The position numbers and the translations under genes are program-made. Below are positions 7,640-15,581 of a DNA stretch of 26,860 nt, in pieces. Source of the DNA: DATKHR01 sp035510155 (lineage in GTDB: Bacteria > Acidobacteriota > Vicinamibacteria > Vicinamibacterales > CAVVIG01); the NCBI GenBank assembly GCA_035510155.1, contig DATKHR010000015.1:1-26860 (forward strand). The letters run 5' to 3'. The notes under the pieces were generated by a model. It saw nothing but the letters and a program-made list of their open reading frames with translations. It did no database searches and had not been told where the DNA came from. The first letter of the stretch is position 1, and each line of letters opens with the position of its first letter.

Positions 7640-7882
7640 TTACTGATGGGAGAAGTAATTCGACACGGACTTCGGTGTCTTGATGGCGGCAATGGCGTGC
7701 TTGAAGAGCATGTGATCGACGCCGTTCTGCTCGATCACGACGGCGAAGCGGTCGAAGTTCTTGATGCGGCCGCCCAGCTCGCTGCCGTCCATCATCCGAA
7801 TCGTGACGGTGAGCTTCTCGCGCCGTACGTAGTTGAGAAAGACATCCTGGATGTTCGGCGTGGCTTTGGTCTCGGGAGCCAT
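7640..7882 (-). CDS. hfq: RNA chaperone Hfq
   Basis: This 80-residue Sm-like protein should form a hexamer that binds small RNAs and mRNAs. Aligned with E. coli Hfq with an offset of four, the proximal face is conserved: Gln12, Asp13, Phe46, and the Lys61-His62 of FKHAIAAI after a one-residue insertion near the variable loop. Rim basic residues Arg20, Arg21 and Lys23 are present. The Sm2 segment FKHAI replaces YKHAI. On the distal face, Arg29 occupies the position of E. coli Tyr25, and Glu35 that of Lys31, which is unusual. I chose the ATG at 7880-7882 because it places NIQDVFLN at the family position; upstream frame is in the miaA-hfq gap. It follows miaA after 46 bases, as in many bacteria. 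Confidence 0.95.
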   Translation of the reverse strand: MAPETKATPNIQDVFLNYVRREKLTVTIRMMDGSELGGRIKNFDRFAVVIEQNGVDHMLFKHAIAAIKTPKSVSNYFSHQ

Positions 7883-7928
7883 GATTGATGGGGTTGCTGT
7901 CGGGTGTCGTGCCTGTCTGGCTGTCCAG

Positions 7929-8885
7929 TTACGATCCTGGCGGCTCGTCGCGCTCGGAAAGTCGACCGTCCAGGAATTGGAAGACGCGATCAATGGCCAA
8001 TGCCGACTCGCCGGGGCCGTCGAACCACGTTAGATTAGGCTCTTTGCGGAACCAGATCAACTGCCGCCGCGCATAGCGCCGGTTCTCCTGTGCGATCAGC
8101 GCCCGCGTCTCGGCCTCGCCGCGAACGCCGTGCAGATGCTCCAGAGCTTGCCGGTATACGAGGCCGCCGAAGGCGTGCGCGCTCTCCGGAATCCCACGAG
8201 CGAGCAGCGTTCGAATCTCATCGAGCAGCCCTCGCGCGAATTGGTCGTCCACGCGGCGGCTCACGCGGTCGGCAATCTGCGCCGCCGGCAGCCGCAACCC
8301 GACGGCAATCGCCTTCACGTCGGGCAGCGGCGGCGCCGTCTCAGCGAAATGCGCGGTAAGGGGCCGGCCGGTCAAGAAGAACACTTCCAAGGCGCGGATG
8401 ATCCGTTTGAGATCGCGTGGCTGAATTCTCCGAGCCGAGTCGACATCAACGCGGCGCAGCATGCGATGCAGGAACGGCGCCCCCCGGCGCCGGGCGATGG
8501 CCTCGAGCCGCTCTCTCAAACCACGGTCGCGGCCAGGCCCGGGAAACAGGCCTCGTGTCAGGGCGCGGTAGTAGAAGCCCGTCCCGCCAACGACGATGGG
8601 GAGGCGTCCGCGGGAGTGAAGGTCCCGCACGATGGCGCTCGCATCCCGGGCGAACTGCGCGGCGGTATAGTCGCCTGCGGGATCCACGATGTCGATGAGA
8701 TGATGCGGGATGCGGCGGCGCCCGGGCACGACGACCTTGTCGGTGCCGATGTCGAAACCTCGATACACGGCCGTGGAATCGCAGTTGATGATTTCGCCGC
8801 CGTAGCGCTCGGCGACGGCCAGTGCGAGCGCGCTCTTGCCGGTTGCGGTCGCGCCAAGGATCGCGACGAGCACGGGCCTCGTCAC
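7929..8885 (-). CDS. miaA: tRNA dimethylallyltransferase (MiaA)
   Basis: This 318-residue enzyme adds a dimethylallyl group to N6 of A37 in tRNAs reading UNN codons. It shows the P-loop GATATGKS at residues 11-18, CDSTAVYRG near 35 (the family usually has DSMQVY or DSRQVY), IPHHLID near 60, VGGTGFYYRAL near 98, and the C-terminal RRYARRQLIWFR. The start is the GTG at 8883-8885, giving VTRPVLVAILGATATGKS with the P-loop at the usual distance; it overlaps the TonB-C gene stop as GTGA. An open frame extends further upstream but only as a shadow of that gene. hfq follows, the common miaA-hfq pair. Confidence 0.95.
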   Translation of the reverse strand: MTRPVLVAILGATATGKSALALAVAERYGGEIINCDSTAVYRGFDIGTDKVVVPGRRRIPHHLIDIVDPAGDYTAAQFARDASAIVRDLHSRGRLPIVVGGTGFYYRALTRGLFPGPGRDRGLRERLEAIARRRGAPFLHRMLRRVDVDSARRIQPRDLKRIIRALEVFFLTGRPLTAHFAETAPPLPDVKAIAVGLRLPAAQIADRVSRRVDDQFARGLLDEIRTLLARGIPESAHAFGGLVYRQALEHLHGVRGEAETRALIAQENRRYARRQLIWFRKEPNLTWFDGPGESALAIDRVFQFLDGRLSERDEPPGS

Positions 8886-9838
8886 GGCGGAGTTTCGTTG
8901 TAGAAGAACGTGACGGTGAAGAACGCCTTCTCGGATGGATACTCGGGCGGCAGCGGCTGTGTGGGGTTCGACCCGGACAGCGCGCCGAGCGCAGCGGAAT
9001 TGAAGGAGTCGACCGGACACGGCCCCACGACCGAGAGGTCGGTGATCACGCCGTCCTTGTGCACGTTGAACGTGATGACCACGTGACCCTTCATCGACAT
9101 CGCGGCGTAGGGAATGATCCAGTTGCGCTTCACCTGCGCAATGAAGCGGCGGATCCATGGACCGAACTCCACGCCTTTCGTGTCGAACTGAATGTTTGGC
9201 CCGAATTGGCCGCCGCCGCCGCCCGGGTTCTCGAACGCCTCGCTCTGCGTGTAGCGCTGGAGATTCCGGAAGATGTCGCCAGGCCCCCCGGATGCCGTCC
9301 CGCGCCCCGTGGTGTTGTTGGCTGACGACTGCGGGCGCGATGGCGGAACCTGCAGCGGCGCGCTCAGCTCGGGGGCGTTGATGACTGTTTCCGCCGGCGT
9401 GTTCTGCGCCGGCTTGCCACCCCCGGGATCCGGCTCGGCGCCTCGTCCTCGTTTGGGCTCTTCTCGCAGCGTCTCGACTCGCTCCGTGCTGTTCCCGCGG
9501 CTGTACGGCAACGGATTGGTGGGGCGCTCCGCACGCCGTGGGGCACGCGCCTCACGGTCGATGTCGGAGAACTCGGCGCGCTCCGGCGGCTTCGCGGCCG
9601 GACGGTCGATCCTCGGCTGGACGAACACGAACCGCGCCTGATCCTGCAATCGCTGCTGCTCGGCCAGCAGCCGCGCGCGCATCGCCTGGACACTCTCCGG
9701 AAACAGTCGAGGCGCCACCAGAATCAGGATGATGACCGTGAGATGAAAGATGATCGAAAGGAGCACCCCCTCGCGCCAGGAGATGACCCGCCCGATCGTT
9801 GGGGTATCGGGTCGATAGTCCTCGAAATCGAAATACAT
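8882..9838 (-). CDS. TonB C-terminal domain envelope protein
   Basis: This 318-residue protein has the layout of TonB/TolA-type energy transducers. A cytoplasmic N-terminus of about 25 residues precedes one membrane helix (about residues 26-45, GVLLSIIFHLTVIILILVAP in part), then a charged coiled stretch (AMRARLLAEQQRLQDQA), a long Pro/Gly/Asn-rich periplasmic spacer, and a C-terminal TonB-C fold (about 225-315) with VKRNWIIPYAA and GHVVITFNVHKDGVITDLSVV. Such proteins transmit proton-motive force to outer membrane receptors or act with Tol/Exb partners; no exbB/exbD or receptor is present here, so the partner is unknown. The poly-Gly tract near 207 is low complexity. It overlaps miaA by GTGA. 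Confidence 0.85.
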   Translation of the reverse strand: MYFDFEDYRPDTPTIGRVISWREGVLLSIIFHLTVIILILVAPRLFPESVQAMRARLLAEQQRLQDQARFVFVQPRIDRPAAKPPERAEFSDIDREARAPRRAERPTNPLPYSRGNSTERVETLREEPKRGRGAEPDPGGGKPAQNTPAETVINAPELSAPLQVPPSRPQSSANNTTGRGTASGGPGDIFRNLQRYTQSEAFENPGGGGGQFGPNIQFDTKGVEFGPWIRRFIAQVKRNWIIPYAAMSMKGHVVITFNVHKDGVITDLSVVGPCPVDSFNSAALGALSGSNPTQPLPPEYPSEKAFFTVTFFYNETPP

Positions 9839-9853
9839 CAGGAACTTAGAAGC

Positions 9854-9859
9854 AGTATA
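9854..9859 (-). promoter_or_regulatory. Possible -10 hexamer TATACT upstream of TonB-C gene
   Basis: TATACT on the minus strand lies 15 bases before the ATG of the TonB-C gene, inside the largest gap. No -35 hexamer with normal spacing is visible (TTGTGG is only 12 bases away), so this is a weak promoter candidate that would give a very short leader. Confidence 0.2.
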
Positions 9860-9996
9860 TCAGCCGGCTCGCCACAACCTCGCGTTCCCGACGCTCATCG
9901 GATCACTCTCGTAAAGAAAATGTTGAGCTTCAAGCGTCTATCGGCCCGAACATTCGCGCGCACCTGATGACCGGGCGCATCAAGGCTCAGGCTCGC

Positions 9997-10025
9997 GACC
10001 TTGGACGAAGGACTCTGGACGGACC
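9997..10025. repeat. GGAC/GGTCC-type repeat copy in largest gap
   Basis: Four GGAC words (TTGGAC, AAGGAC, CTGGAC, CGGACC) occur within 29 bases. They resemble the reverse complement of the GGTCC repeat seen upstream of rpmF, but the match is degenerate. Confidence 0.35.
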
Positions 10026-10051
10026 GGGCACGATCTGACGGGCCGGCTGGC

Positions 10052-10801
10052 TCACGACGACCTGCGCCGAGCCGTATAGAGAAAGACGATTCCAAAGCTG
10101 AGGGGGACGGCGGAAATATCGTCAAAGGCCGATTGTCGCAGGATTGTCACAAACTCTTCTGCGGTTGGAAACGCCCCCACGGATGCCGGGAGGTATTCAT
10201 ACGCCGCCTCGTGATGTGAGACGACCCGGCCAATCAACGGCAGCACGCGCTGGAAGTACCACAGATACAGCGGCCGAATGAACGGCTGCCTGGGAATCGC
10301 GAATTCCAGAATCGCAAGCCGCCCGCCGGGCTTGAGCACTCGGTGGATTTCACCGCATGCGGCCCGCGTGTCGTCGACGTTGCGAATGCCGAAGGCAACC
10401 GTCACCGCATCGACAGCGCCGTCCGCCACAGGAACACGCGTCGCGTCCCCCCGTACGAGCTCCAGGCGCTCGCCAAGCCGATGACTTCGCAGCTTGCCGA
10501 GACCCACCCGAAGCATCCGGGCGGCAAAGTCAACACCGACGACCCTGCGAGCGTGCGCCGCTCCGCGCAGCGCCTCGATCGCAAGGTCGCCCGTCCCTGT
10601 GCAGAGGTCCAGCACGATCTCACCGCCCGTCAAGTTGAGCGATCGGATCGCCCGGCGCCGCCATCGCCGGTCTATCCCGGCGCTGAGCAGGTGATTGAGA
10701 AAGTCATACCGGTCTGCGATGCCGTCGAACATCCCGGCGATGCGCGCGGGCGATTTGCTGCTCTTCGAATCGGTAGACGCTCCTGCTGGACCAAGCACCA
10801 A
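10052..10801 (-). CDS. ubiE: Demethylmenaquinone methyltransferase (UbiE/MenG)
   Basis: This protein of about 249 residues uses S-adenosylmethionine to methylate demethylmenaquinone, the last step of menaquinone synthesis. The UbiE/MenG family shows MFDGIADRYDFLNHLLSAG (residues 24-42, equivalent to the VASKYDVMNDLMS region of E. coli UbiE), the SAM-binding LDLCTGTGDLA near 66-76, a GVDFAARML segment, DAVTVAFGIRNVDD near 138 and LKPGGRLAILEF near 158. The first residues are uncertain: an in-frame stop lies just upstream, leaving TTG at 10799-10801, GTG at 10796-10798, or the internal ATG at residue 24 as starts; the last would clip the conserved N-terminus only slightly. With futalosine genes upstream, menaquinone rather than ubiquinone is the likely substrate. 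Confidence 0.93.
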   Translation of the reverse strand: MVLGPAGASTDSKSSKSPARIAGMFDGIADRYDFLNHLLSAGIDRRWRRRAIRSLNLTGGEIVLDLCTGTGDLAIEALRGAAHARRVVGVDFAARMLRVGLGKLRSHRLGERLELVRGDATRVPVADGAVDAVTVAFGIRNVDDTRAACGEIHRVLKPGGRLAILEFAIPRQPFIRPLYLWYFQRVLPLIGRVVSHHEAAYEYLPASVGAFPTAEEFVTILRQSAFDDISAVPLSFGIVFLYTARRRSS

Positions 10802-10802
10802 G
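10788..10802. repeat. GGACCAAG/CACCAAG repeat at ubiX-ubiE junction
   Basis: GGACCAAGCACCAAG, followed by a looser CCCAAGCAC copy, spans the start region of ubiE and the 17-base gap to ubiX. Read on the minus strand it is CTTGGTGCTTGGTCC, the same core as the repeat upstream of rpmF. It overlaps the possible TTG and GTG starts of ubiE. Confidence 0.5.
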
Positions 10803-10818
10803 ATTCAACGCCCAAGCA

Positions 10819-11445
10819 CTAATGACGGGCCTGCCCCGTCCATGCTGGGTAGAGATCGTGTTGGTAGCCGAGCGCGGACAGGATCTTTCCCGCGATGAAG
10901 TCGGCGAGGTCGTCGAGTGTCTTCGGCTGCTGATAAAACGCCGGCATGGCCGGCAGTATCATCGCGCCCGCCTCTGCGCAGAGCACCATGTTGCGCAGCT
11001 GCGGCAGGCTCATCGGAGTCTCGCGCGGGACGATCACGAGCGGTCGCCGTTCTTTCAGCATCACGTCGGCCGCGCGCTCGATGAGGTTGCGAGACAGGCC
11101 ATGGGCGACGGCCGCGAGCGTCTTCATCGAGCACGGCACGATCGCCATTCCCGAGCAGCCGTGGCTGCCGCTGGCGATGCTCGAGCCAAGGTCGCGATTG
11201 CTGTGCATCGTGACGGCGCCCGCGGCCACGCCCCCGCCGTAGCGCTCGGTCACGTACGGGACGAGCCGATCGAGCGCCGCACTCTCGCCCAGCTCGTCGC
11301 GAAGCAGCCGCCGCCCGTAGTCGGACACAATCAGCTCGACGCACAGCCCGCGCTCGAGAAGAGCGGCGAGCGTGCGCACGGCGTACAAGGCGCCGCTCGC
11401 CCCGGTGATGGCCAGGATGAGCGATGACCGCGCGCTAGCGGGCAT
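10819..11445 (-). CDS. ubiX: Flavin prenyltransferase (UbiX family)
   Basis: This 208-residue protein should attach a dimethylallyl unit to FMN, making the prenyl-FMN cofactor that UbiD-type decarboxylases need. Family hallmarks are ITGASGALYAVRTL near residue 13, IASGSHGCSGMAIVPCSMKTLAAVA (residues 88-112, key SGS and PCSMKT), NLIERAADVMLKERRPLVIVPRETP (key RAADV and RETP) and PAFYQQP near 178. It overlaps ubiA by 11 bases, and a UbiD-family enzyme is encoded in the same block, so it probably activates that decarboxylase in the futalosine-type menaquinone route (the MqnM role). Confidence 0.95.
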   Translation of the reverse strand: MPASARSSLILAITGASGALYAVRTLAALLERGLCVELIVSDYGRRLLRDELGESAALDRLVPYVTERYGGGVAAGAVTMHSNRDLGSSIASGSHGCSGMAIVPCSMKTLAAVAHGLSRNLIERAADVMLKERRPLVIVPRETPMSLPQLRNMVLCAEAGAMILPAMPAFYQQPKTLDDLADFIAGKILSALGYQHDLYPAWTGQARH

Positions 11446-12289
11446 AGAGCGCCACGGCCAGCACGAGCAGATAGAGAATGCCGACGTAGCCGTTCAAGTC
11501 GAACGCGCGCTTCACCTGCGAGAGATCATGGGCCGACACGAGTGACTGCTCGTACACGAGCAACAGCGCGACGATGCCCACGCCCGCGAGATAAATCGGA
11601 CCAAGCGGCGCGACGAGCGCCAGAGAGAGGAGGCACGCCACGGCGACCGCGTGCATGACGCGTGAAATCAGGATGGAGGCACGCACGCCGAATCTGACGG
11701 GAATCGAGCGCAGCCGGTGCGCGCGATCAAAATCGAGATCCTGACAGGCATACAGGACGTCGAAGCCGCCGACCCAGGTGCCTATCGCAGCCGCCAGCAG
11801 CCAGGGCTCCCACCCGCCTCGCCCGCCGGCAGCCAGCCACCCGCCCACCGGCGCCACCGCCATCGCCAGACCCAGGAACAGCTGCGTCCACGTCGTGTAG
11901 CGTTTGGCGAGGGAGTACCAGAACACAATCGCCAGCGCGATCGGCGAGAGCACAAGGCACACGACATTCAGCCGCGACGCAGCAAACACGAAGAGCGCGG
12001 ACGCCACGCCCACGAACCAGGCAGCCTCGCGCCCGCTCATCGCCCCGCGAGGCAGCTCCCGCCCGGCGGTCCGGGGGTTCAGGGCGTCCATCCGCGCGTC
12101 GGCCAGACGGTTGAAGCCCATCGCCGCACTTCGAGCGGCCACCATTGCCACCACGATCCACGCGACCGTCGTCCACGTAACCGGCGACCGCTCGGCGGCG
12201 AGCAACGCTCCGGCGAGCGCGAACGGCAGCGCAAACACGGAGTGACTGAAGCGCACGAAAGACGCGTAGGTGCGAAGACGCGACAACAT
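11435..12289 (-). CDS. UbiA-family aromatic prenyltransferase (MqnP role)
   Basis: This 284-residue integral membrane protein should attach a polyprenyl chain to an aromatic acid. Both Asp-rich motifs are present: NRLADARMD (NxxxDxxxD) near residues 64-72 and DVLYACQDLDFD (DxxYxxxDxxxD) near 180-191, with about eight or nine hydrophobic segments. The ATG at 12287-12289 overlaps the mqnX stop as ATGA and gives MLSRLRTYASFVRFSH, the normal UbiA N-terminus; an in-frame start six codons upstream is less likely. Annotation tools often name it 4-hydroxybenzoate octaprenyltransferase, but with mqnA, mqnC, ubiX and ubiD beside it, 1,4-dihydroxy-6-naphthoate is the more likely acceptor (inference). 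Confidence 0.92.
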   Translation of the reverse strand: MLSRLRTYASFVRFSHSVFALPFALAGALLAAERSPVTWTTVAWIVVAMVAARSAAMGFNRLADARMDALNPRTAGRELPRGAMSGREAAWFVGVASALFVFAASRLNVVCLVLSPIALAIVFWYSLAKRYTTWTQLFLGLAMAVAPVGGWLAAGGRGGWEPWLLAAAIGTWVGGFDVLYACQDLDFDRAHRLRSIPVRFGVRASILISRVMHAVAVACLLSLALVAPLGPIYLAGVGIVALLLVYEQSLVSAHDLSQVKRAFDLNGYVGILYLLVLAVALYAR

Positions 12290-13503
12290 CACCCCTCGGT
12301 GACCCACCGAATCTGGGCGGGCCGAATCCCGCTCACGAGGTATTCTTCCACATCGTCGACGTCAGGTGAGAGATCGACGGCGATGAGCCGCGCCCGTTTC
12401 GCCGGCTCGATCGTGCCGTAGTCTGCATCGAAGCCGAGCGCGCGCGCGCCTTCGATCGTCGCGCTCTCGAGGAGCGCCGTCGCGGGGACGGCTGGCGCCA
12501 ACGCCCGCATGGTGGCCAGCTCCGCAAAAACGTTCAAGTCCGGCGAGCTCGCGAGACTGTCGGTACCGATCGCCACGCGAACGCCCGCGTCGTAGAAGTC
12601 CTGAATCGGCGGCGCCCCCGCCCCGGTATGACCGTTGCTCCGCGGGCACGTCACCAGCGTCGTCCCACGCGCCTTGAGGCGCCCGAGATCGTCGAGCGTC
12701 ATCTGCACCCCATGGACCGCCAGGACATTGGCCCCGAGGAATCCGCTCTCATCGAGAAACTGGACCGGGGACACGCCGGGAGGGGTCCAGGCGGGATCCC
12801 AGGCGCCGACGTCTTCCAGCAGCCTGCGCCAGGATCCGAGCCCCGTCCGAAGGAACTCGGTCTCCTCGGCCGACTCGCAGAGATGGACGCTGCAGGGCCT
12901 GAGCGCATCGCGATCGACGGCCTCGCGAATCGCGCGCAGTACCAACGGTGCGACCGAGTACGGCGCGTGCGCCGCAAGGCTCGCGCGCACCCACTCGGTG
13001 GGGGCGAGCGCCTCGATCTCAGCTGTCGCCGCGTCCACGAGCGCTCGTGGATCCGGCGCATTGAATCGAATCAGCTCGTAGAAGACGATCGCCGCCAGGG
13101 CGCTGCGCGCGAGCGGCTCGAAGGTCACGAGCGTGTTGCTGACGTCGCCAACGACAGCAGTACCGCTGGCTCGTGACTCCACGATCGCGCGATCGATCGC
13201 GTCAACGATGTCGGCTGCGCGCGGATCGGGCCGCTGACGCCGGGCCGCCATCACATTGCGGATCCACGTTACGAACTCGGATGCCGGAGGGACCTCGTCG
13301 TGCAGGTATGACAACTCGAGATGGGTGTGCGCGTTCACCAGGCCCGGCATCAGGGCGACATCGCCCAGTTGCTCATCGTCGGCAAGGTCCGCCGGCCGGC
13401 CGCGCCCGACAGCAACCACCCGGCCGCCGTCGACCGCGACCCAGCCGTCCGCAATCGGCGGCGAAGCAACCGGCAGAACCCACCGAGCGTGATAACGGAT
13501 CAA
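12289..13503 (-). CDS. mqnX: Amidohydrolase, probable aminodeoxyfutalosine deaminase
   Basis: This 404-residue amidohydrolase-superfamily protein probably deaminates aminodeoxyfutalosine to futalosine. Metal and catalytic residues are visible: His59 and His61 in NAHTHLELS, a His in AHAPYSVAP near 184, VHLCES near 211, AVHGVQM near 259, CPRSNGHTG near 282 and the Asp of IGTDSLASSPDLN near 310. The combination HTHLELSYL, HAPYSV and TDSLASSPDLN is that of the cytosine deaminase/MTA deaminase group that includes MqnX. It starts with TTG, overlapping the mqnC stop as TTGA; no ATG is available nearby. Its place between mqnC and the prenyltransferase supports the futalosine assignment. Another aminohydrolase substrate cannot be excluded. 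Confidence 0.83.
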   Translation of the reverse strand: MIRYHARWVLPVASPPIADGWVAVDGGRVVAVGRGRPADLADDEQLGDVALMPGLVNAHTHLELSYLHDEVPPASEFVTWIRNVMAARRQRPDPRAADIVDAIDRAIVESRASGTAVVGDVSNTLVTFEPLARSALAAIVFYELIRFNAPDPRALVDAATAEIEALAPTEWVRASLAAHAPYSVAPLVLRAIREAVDRDALRPCSVHLCESAEETEFLRTGLGSWRRLLEDVGAWDPAWTPPGVSPVQFLDESGFLGANVLAVHGVQMTLDDLGRLKARGTTLVTCPRSNGHTGAGAPPIQDFYDAGVRVAIGTDSLASSPDLNVFAELATMRALAPAVPATALLESATIEGARALGFDADYGTIEPAKRARLIAVDLSPDVDDVEEYLVSGIRPAQIRWVTEG

Positions 13504-14717
13504 CGTGATGTCGGCGACACGACCCGGAGCCGCTTGCCGCCGCGGCTCCTGGCCTCGTACCCGGCCAGCTCAGCCGGGATTGACGTGTCGCCGTCCGAGC
13601 GCGCGGTCGCAAGCTCCAGCATGCGAGGGACGTCGCGCTCGCGAAAGAACGGATCGCCGAGGATCTCGTAATGCATGTTCCGGCGCTTCGCGGCGAAGCC
13701 CGCGTTCTCGATGTTCCGGACGATCTCGACCTCGTCCATGCAATAGCTCGCGCCCGCCGCGCGGACGACGTTTTCTTCGATCATGACGCTGCCCATGTCG
13801 TTCGCGCCGAACGCGAGGCTGAGCTGGCCGACCTTGCCGCCCTGCGTGACCCACGACGCCTGCAGGTTGTCGAAGTTGTCCAGGACGATGCGCGCGGTGG
13901 CGAGCGTCCGCATATAGTCCACTCCGGTGGCCTCGTCGCCGGCGAGCACCGTGTTGTCCGGCTGATAGCTCCAGGCGATGAACGCCGTGAACCCCCCCGT
14001 CTCGTCCTGGAGCGCCCGCAGCCGCAACAGGTGCTCGATCCGCTCCTCGTCGGTCTCGACCGTCCCATACATCATCGTGGCCGTGGTCCGCAGCCCGGCC
14101 CGATGCGCCAAACGCATCACGTCAAGCCATTCGTCCGCCGACGCTTTGCCGTAGCAGTGGAGCAACGTGCGAACCCGGTCGACCAGGATTTCCGCGCCCC
14201 CTCCGGGAATGCTGTCGAGGCCGGCGGCGACGAGCCGGTCGATAATCGCCGCCACCGGGAGCTGCGTGAGCCGCGACAGGTGGATCACTTCGGGCGGCGA
14301 CAGGGCGTGAAGCTTGAACGTCGGATAGCGTTCCTTCACCGCCCGAAACAGATCCTCGTACCACCTGAGCGGCAGGTCCGGATTGTGGCCGCCTTGCAGC
14401 AGCAGCTGAACGCCACCTACGGCAACCGTTTCGTCGATCTTGCGGAAGAGTTCGTCGAAGCCAAGAACGTAACCTTCGGGCGACCCGACGTCGCGATAGA
14501 ACGCGCAGAAGCTGCACTTGGCCACGCAGACGTTGGTGTAGTTGACGTTGCGATCGATGATGTATGTGACGATCGATTCGGGATGCTTGCGCGCGCGGAC
14601 CCCGTCGGCGAGCCGGCCGACGAGCGACGTCGGCGCGCCTCGATACAGCTCGAGCGCCTCCTCACCGGTGACGCGGCCTCCGCGTCGCACCTTTTCCGCG
14701 ATCAGATCAATGCTCAA
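13500..14717 (-). CDS. mqnC: Cyclic dehypoxanthinylfutalosine synthase (MqnC)
   Basis: This 405-residue radical SAM enzyme closes the second ring of the naphthoate from dehypoxanthinylfutalosine. Cys64, Cys68 and Cys71 make the CX3CX2C cluster motif in TNVCVAKCSFCAFYRD, directly after IIDRNVNYTN, a combination diagnostic for MqnC. LLQGGHNPDLPL near 105, SIPGGGAEIL near 172, TTATMMYGTVET near 218 and AFGANDMGSVMIEENVV (near 324-340) follow. A C-terminal tail of some 40 residues, Arg-rich, extends beyond the usual end. The start is a TTG 18 bases after mqnA, just after an in-frame stop; there is no alternative Met before the conserved region. Confidence 0.95.
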   Translation of the reverse strand: MSIDLIAEKVRRGGRVTGEEALELYRGAPTSLVGRLADGVRARKHPESIVTYIIDRNVNYTNVCVAKCSFCAFYRDVGSPEGYVLGFDELFRKIDETVAVGGVQLLLQGGHNPDLPLRWYEDLFRAVKERYPTFKLHALSPPEVIHLSRLTQLPVAAIIDRLVAAGLDSIPGGGAEILVDRVRTLLHCYGKASADEWLDVMRLAHRAGLRTTATMMYGTVETDEERIEHLLRLRALQDETGGFTAFIAWSYQPDNTVLAGDEATGVDYMRTLATARIVLDNFDNLQASWVTQGGKVGQLSLAFGANDMGSVMIEENVVRAAGASYCMDEVEIVRNIENAGFAAKRRNMHYEILGDPFFRERDVPRMLELATARSDGDTSIPAELAGYEARSRGGKRLRVVSPTSR

Positions 14718-14735
14718 GAATCAGTTCAACCCGAG

Positions 14736-15581
14736 TCAGTAGAAAACGACCGGCTGCGCGCGCTCGACGACGCCGATCTCGGCGGCGTACCGATAAAACA
14801 TATCCAGCGCCGCTTGCTCCTCGTCGTGGAGATAGTACTTGATATTATCGCGCAGGTACTCGGCGCCTCGTGCCAGCCGGTCGGGAGAACCGGCGAGATA
14901 CTGCTGCGCGAGCTCCTCAGGCCGCTTGACGCCTTCATCTCGGGCGTCCTGAAGGGCGCGAACGTCCGCCGGCGTCAACGCCTCGGGGCGACCGGCCCAG
15001 AACGCATACACGAACGGCATTCCGGTCAGCTGCTGCCAGGCTTCTCCGAGATCGACCTTCAGCACGCGTGGGTCGCCGCTCCCTTCGAGGAAAAGCGCGC
15101 TATCGCCGATGACCAGCGCGGCGTCCGCGCGCGCCAGCACGCTGCTCAGATCGGCGCTGGGGAGAGGGCCGGAATTGAGCTCCGGCGTCGCCGACTGCCA
15201 GCTCTTTTCGAAGGTTGGGTGAATCTTGAACAATCGCGCGCAGAGCACGCGCACCAGCGCGACCGAGGTCCGCGAGCTCGAATCCATCGCGATGGAGCGA
15301 ACCTCGCCGATCGGCTTCGTGGTGAACAGCGCCACCGACGCCACAGGTCCTCGCGACGCGATCGCCAGATCAGGCACGACGCGATACGGGCCGCCCCGCA
15401 GATACTCAATCGACGGGATGAGACCGACGTCGATCGCGCCCTCGTGCAGCAGTGCCGCGCACGTCGACGGCACGTCGTACCGAACGCGGAATCGTGGGCA
15501 TCGATCGAGACCATAGACGAGCGGGCGCGCGTTCAAGTAGCCGACCGCCCCAAGGCGGATGGGCAATGGGGGCTGCCTCAT
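14736..15581 (-). CDS. mqnA: Chorismate dehydratase (MqnA)
   Basis: This 281-residue protein dehydrates chorismate to 3-[(1-carboxyvinyl)oxy]benzoate, the entry step of the futalosine pathway. It has the periplasmic-binding-protein-like fold of the MqnA/MqnD family without a signal peptide. Diagnostic segments are GAVGYLNARPLVYGL near residue 11, AIDVGLIPSIEYLRG near 49, MDSSSRTSVALVRVL near 93 and DAALVIGDSAL near 147. MqnD proteins instead start with an SPCPNDTF-type motif, so MqnA is preferred. The start is the ATG at 15579-15581, which overlaps the stop of the preceding MqnE-like gene as ATGA; a longer open frame upstream is a shadow of that gene. Confidence 0.94.
   Translation of the reverse strand: MRQPPLPIRLGAVGYLNARPLVYGLDRCPRFRVRYDVPSTCAALLHEGAIDVGLIPSIEYLRGGPYRVVPDLAIASRGPVASVALFTTKPIGEVRSIAMDSSSRTSVALVRVLCARLFKIHPTFEKSWQSATPELNSGPLPSADLSSVLARADAALVIGDSALFLEGSGDPRVLKVDLGEAWQQLTGMPFVYAFWAGRPEALTPADVRALQDARDEGVKRPEELAQQYLAGSPDRLARGAEYLRDNIKYYLHDEEQAALDMFYRYAAEIGVVERAQPVVFY

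Larger units (their letters stand above)
9839..10051. other. Longest non-coding gap, ubiE to TonB-C gene
   Basis: This 213-base gap is the largest in the window. I see no convincing coding sequence: a 76-codon frame on the minus strand overlaps the end of ubiE and has no recognisable homology. It contains a GGAC-rich stretch at 9997-10025 resembling the GGTCC repeat family and a possible -10 hexamer near the TonB-C start. It is a plausible boundary between the menaquinone transcript and the following block. Confidence 0.5.

Noticed and set aside
9895..10125. A 76-codon minus-strand frame in the largest gap
   Set aside because: It overlaps the conserved end of ubiE, has no recognisable motif or ribosome site, and includes the GGAC repeat stretch.
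14736..15581. MqnD rather than MqnA
   Set aside because: The N-terminus GYLNARPLVYG and the DVGLIPSIEYLR segment are those of MqnA; the SPCPNDTF-type start of MqnD is absent.
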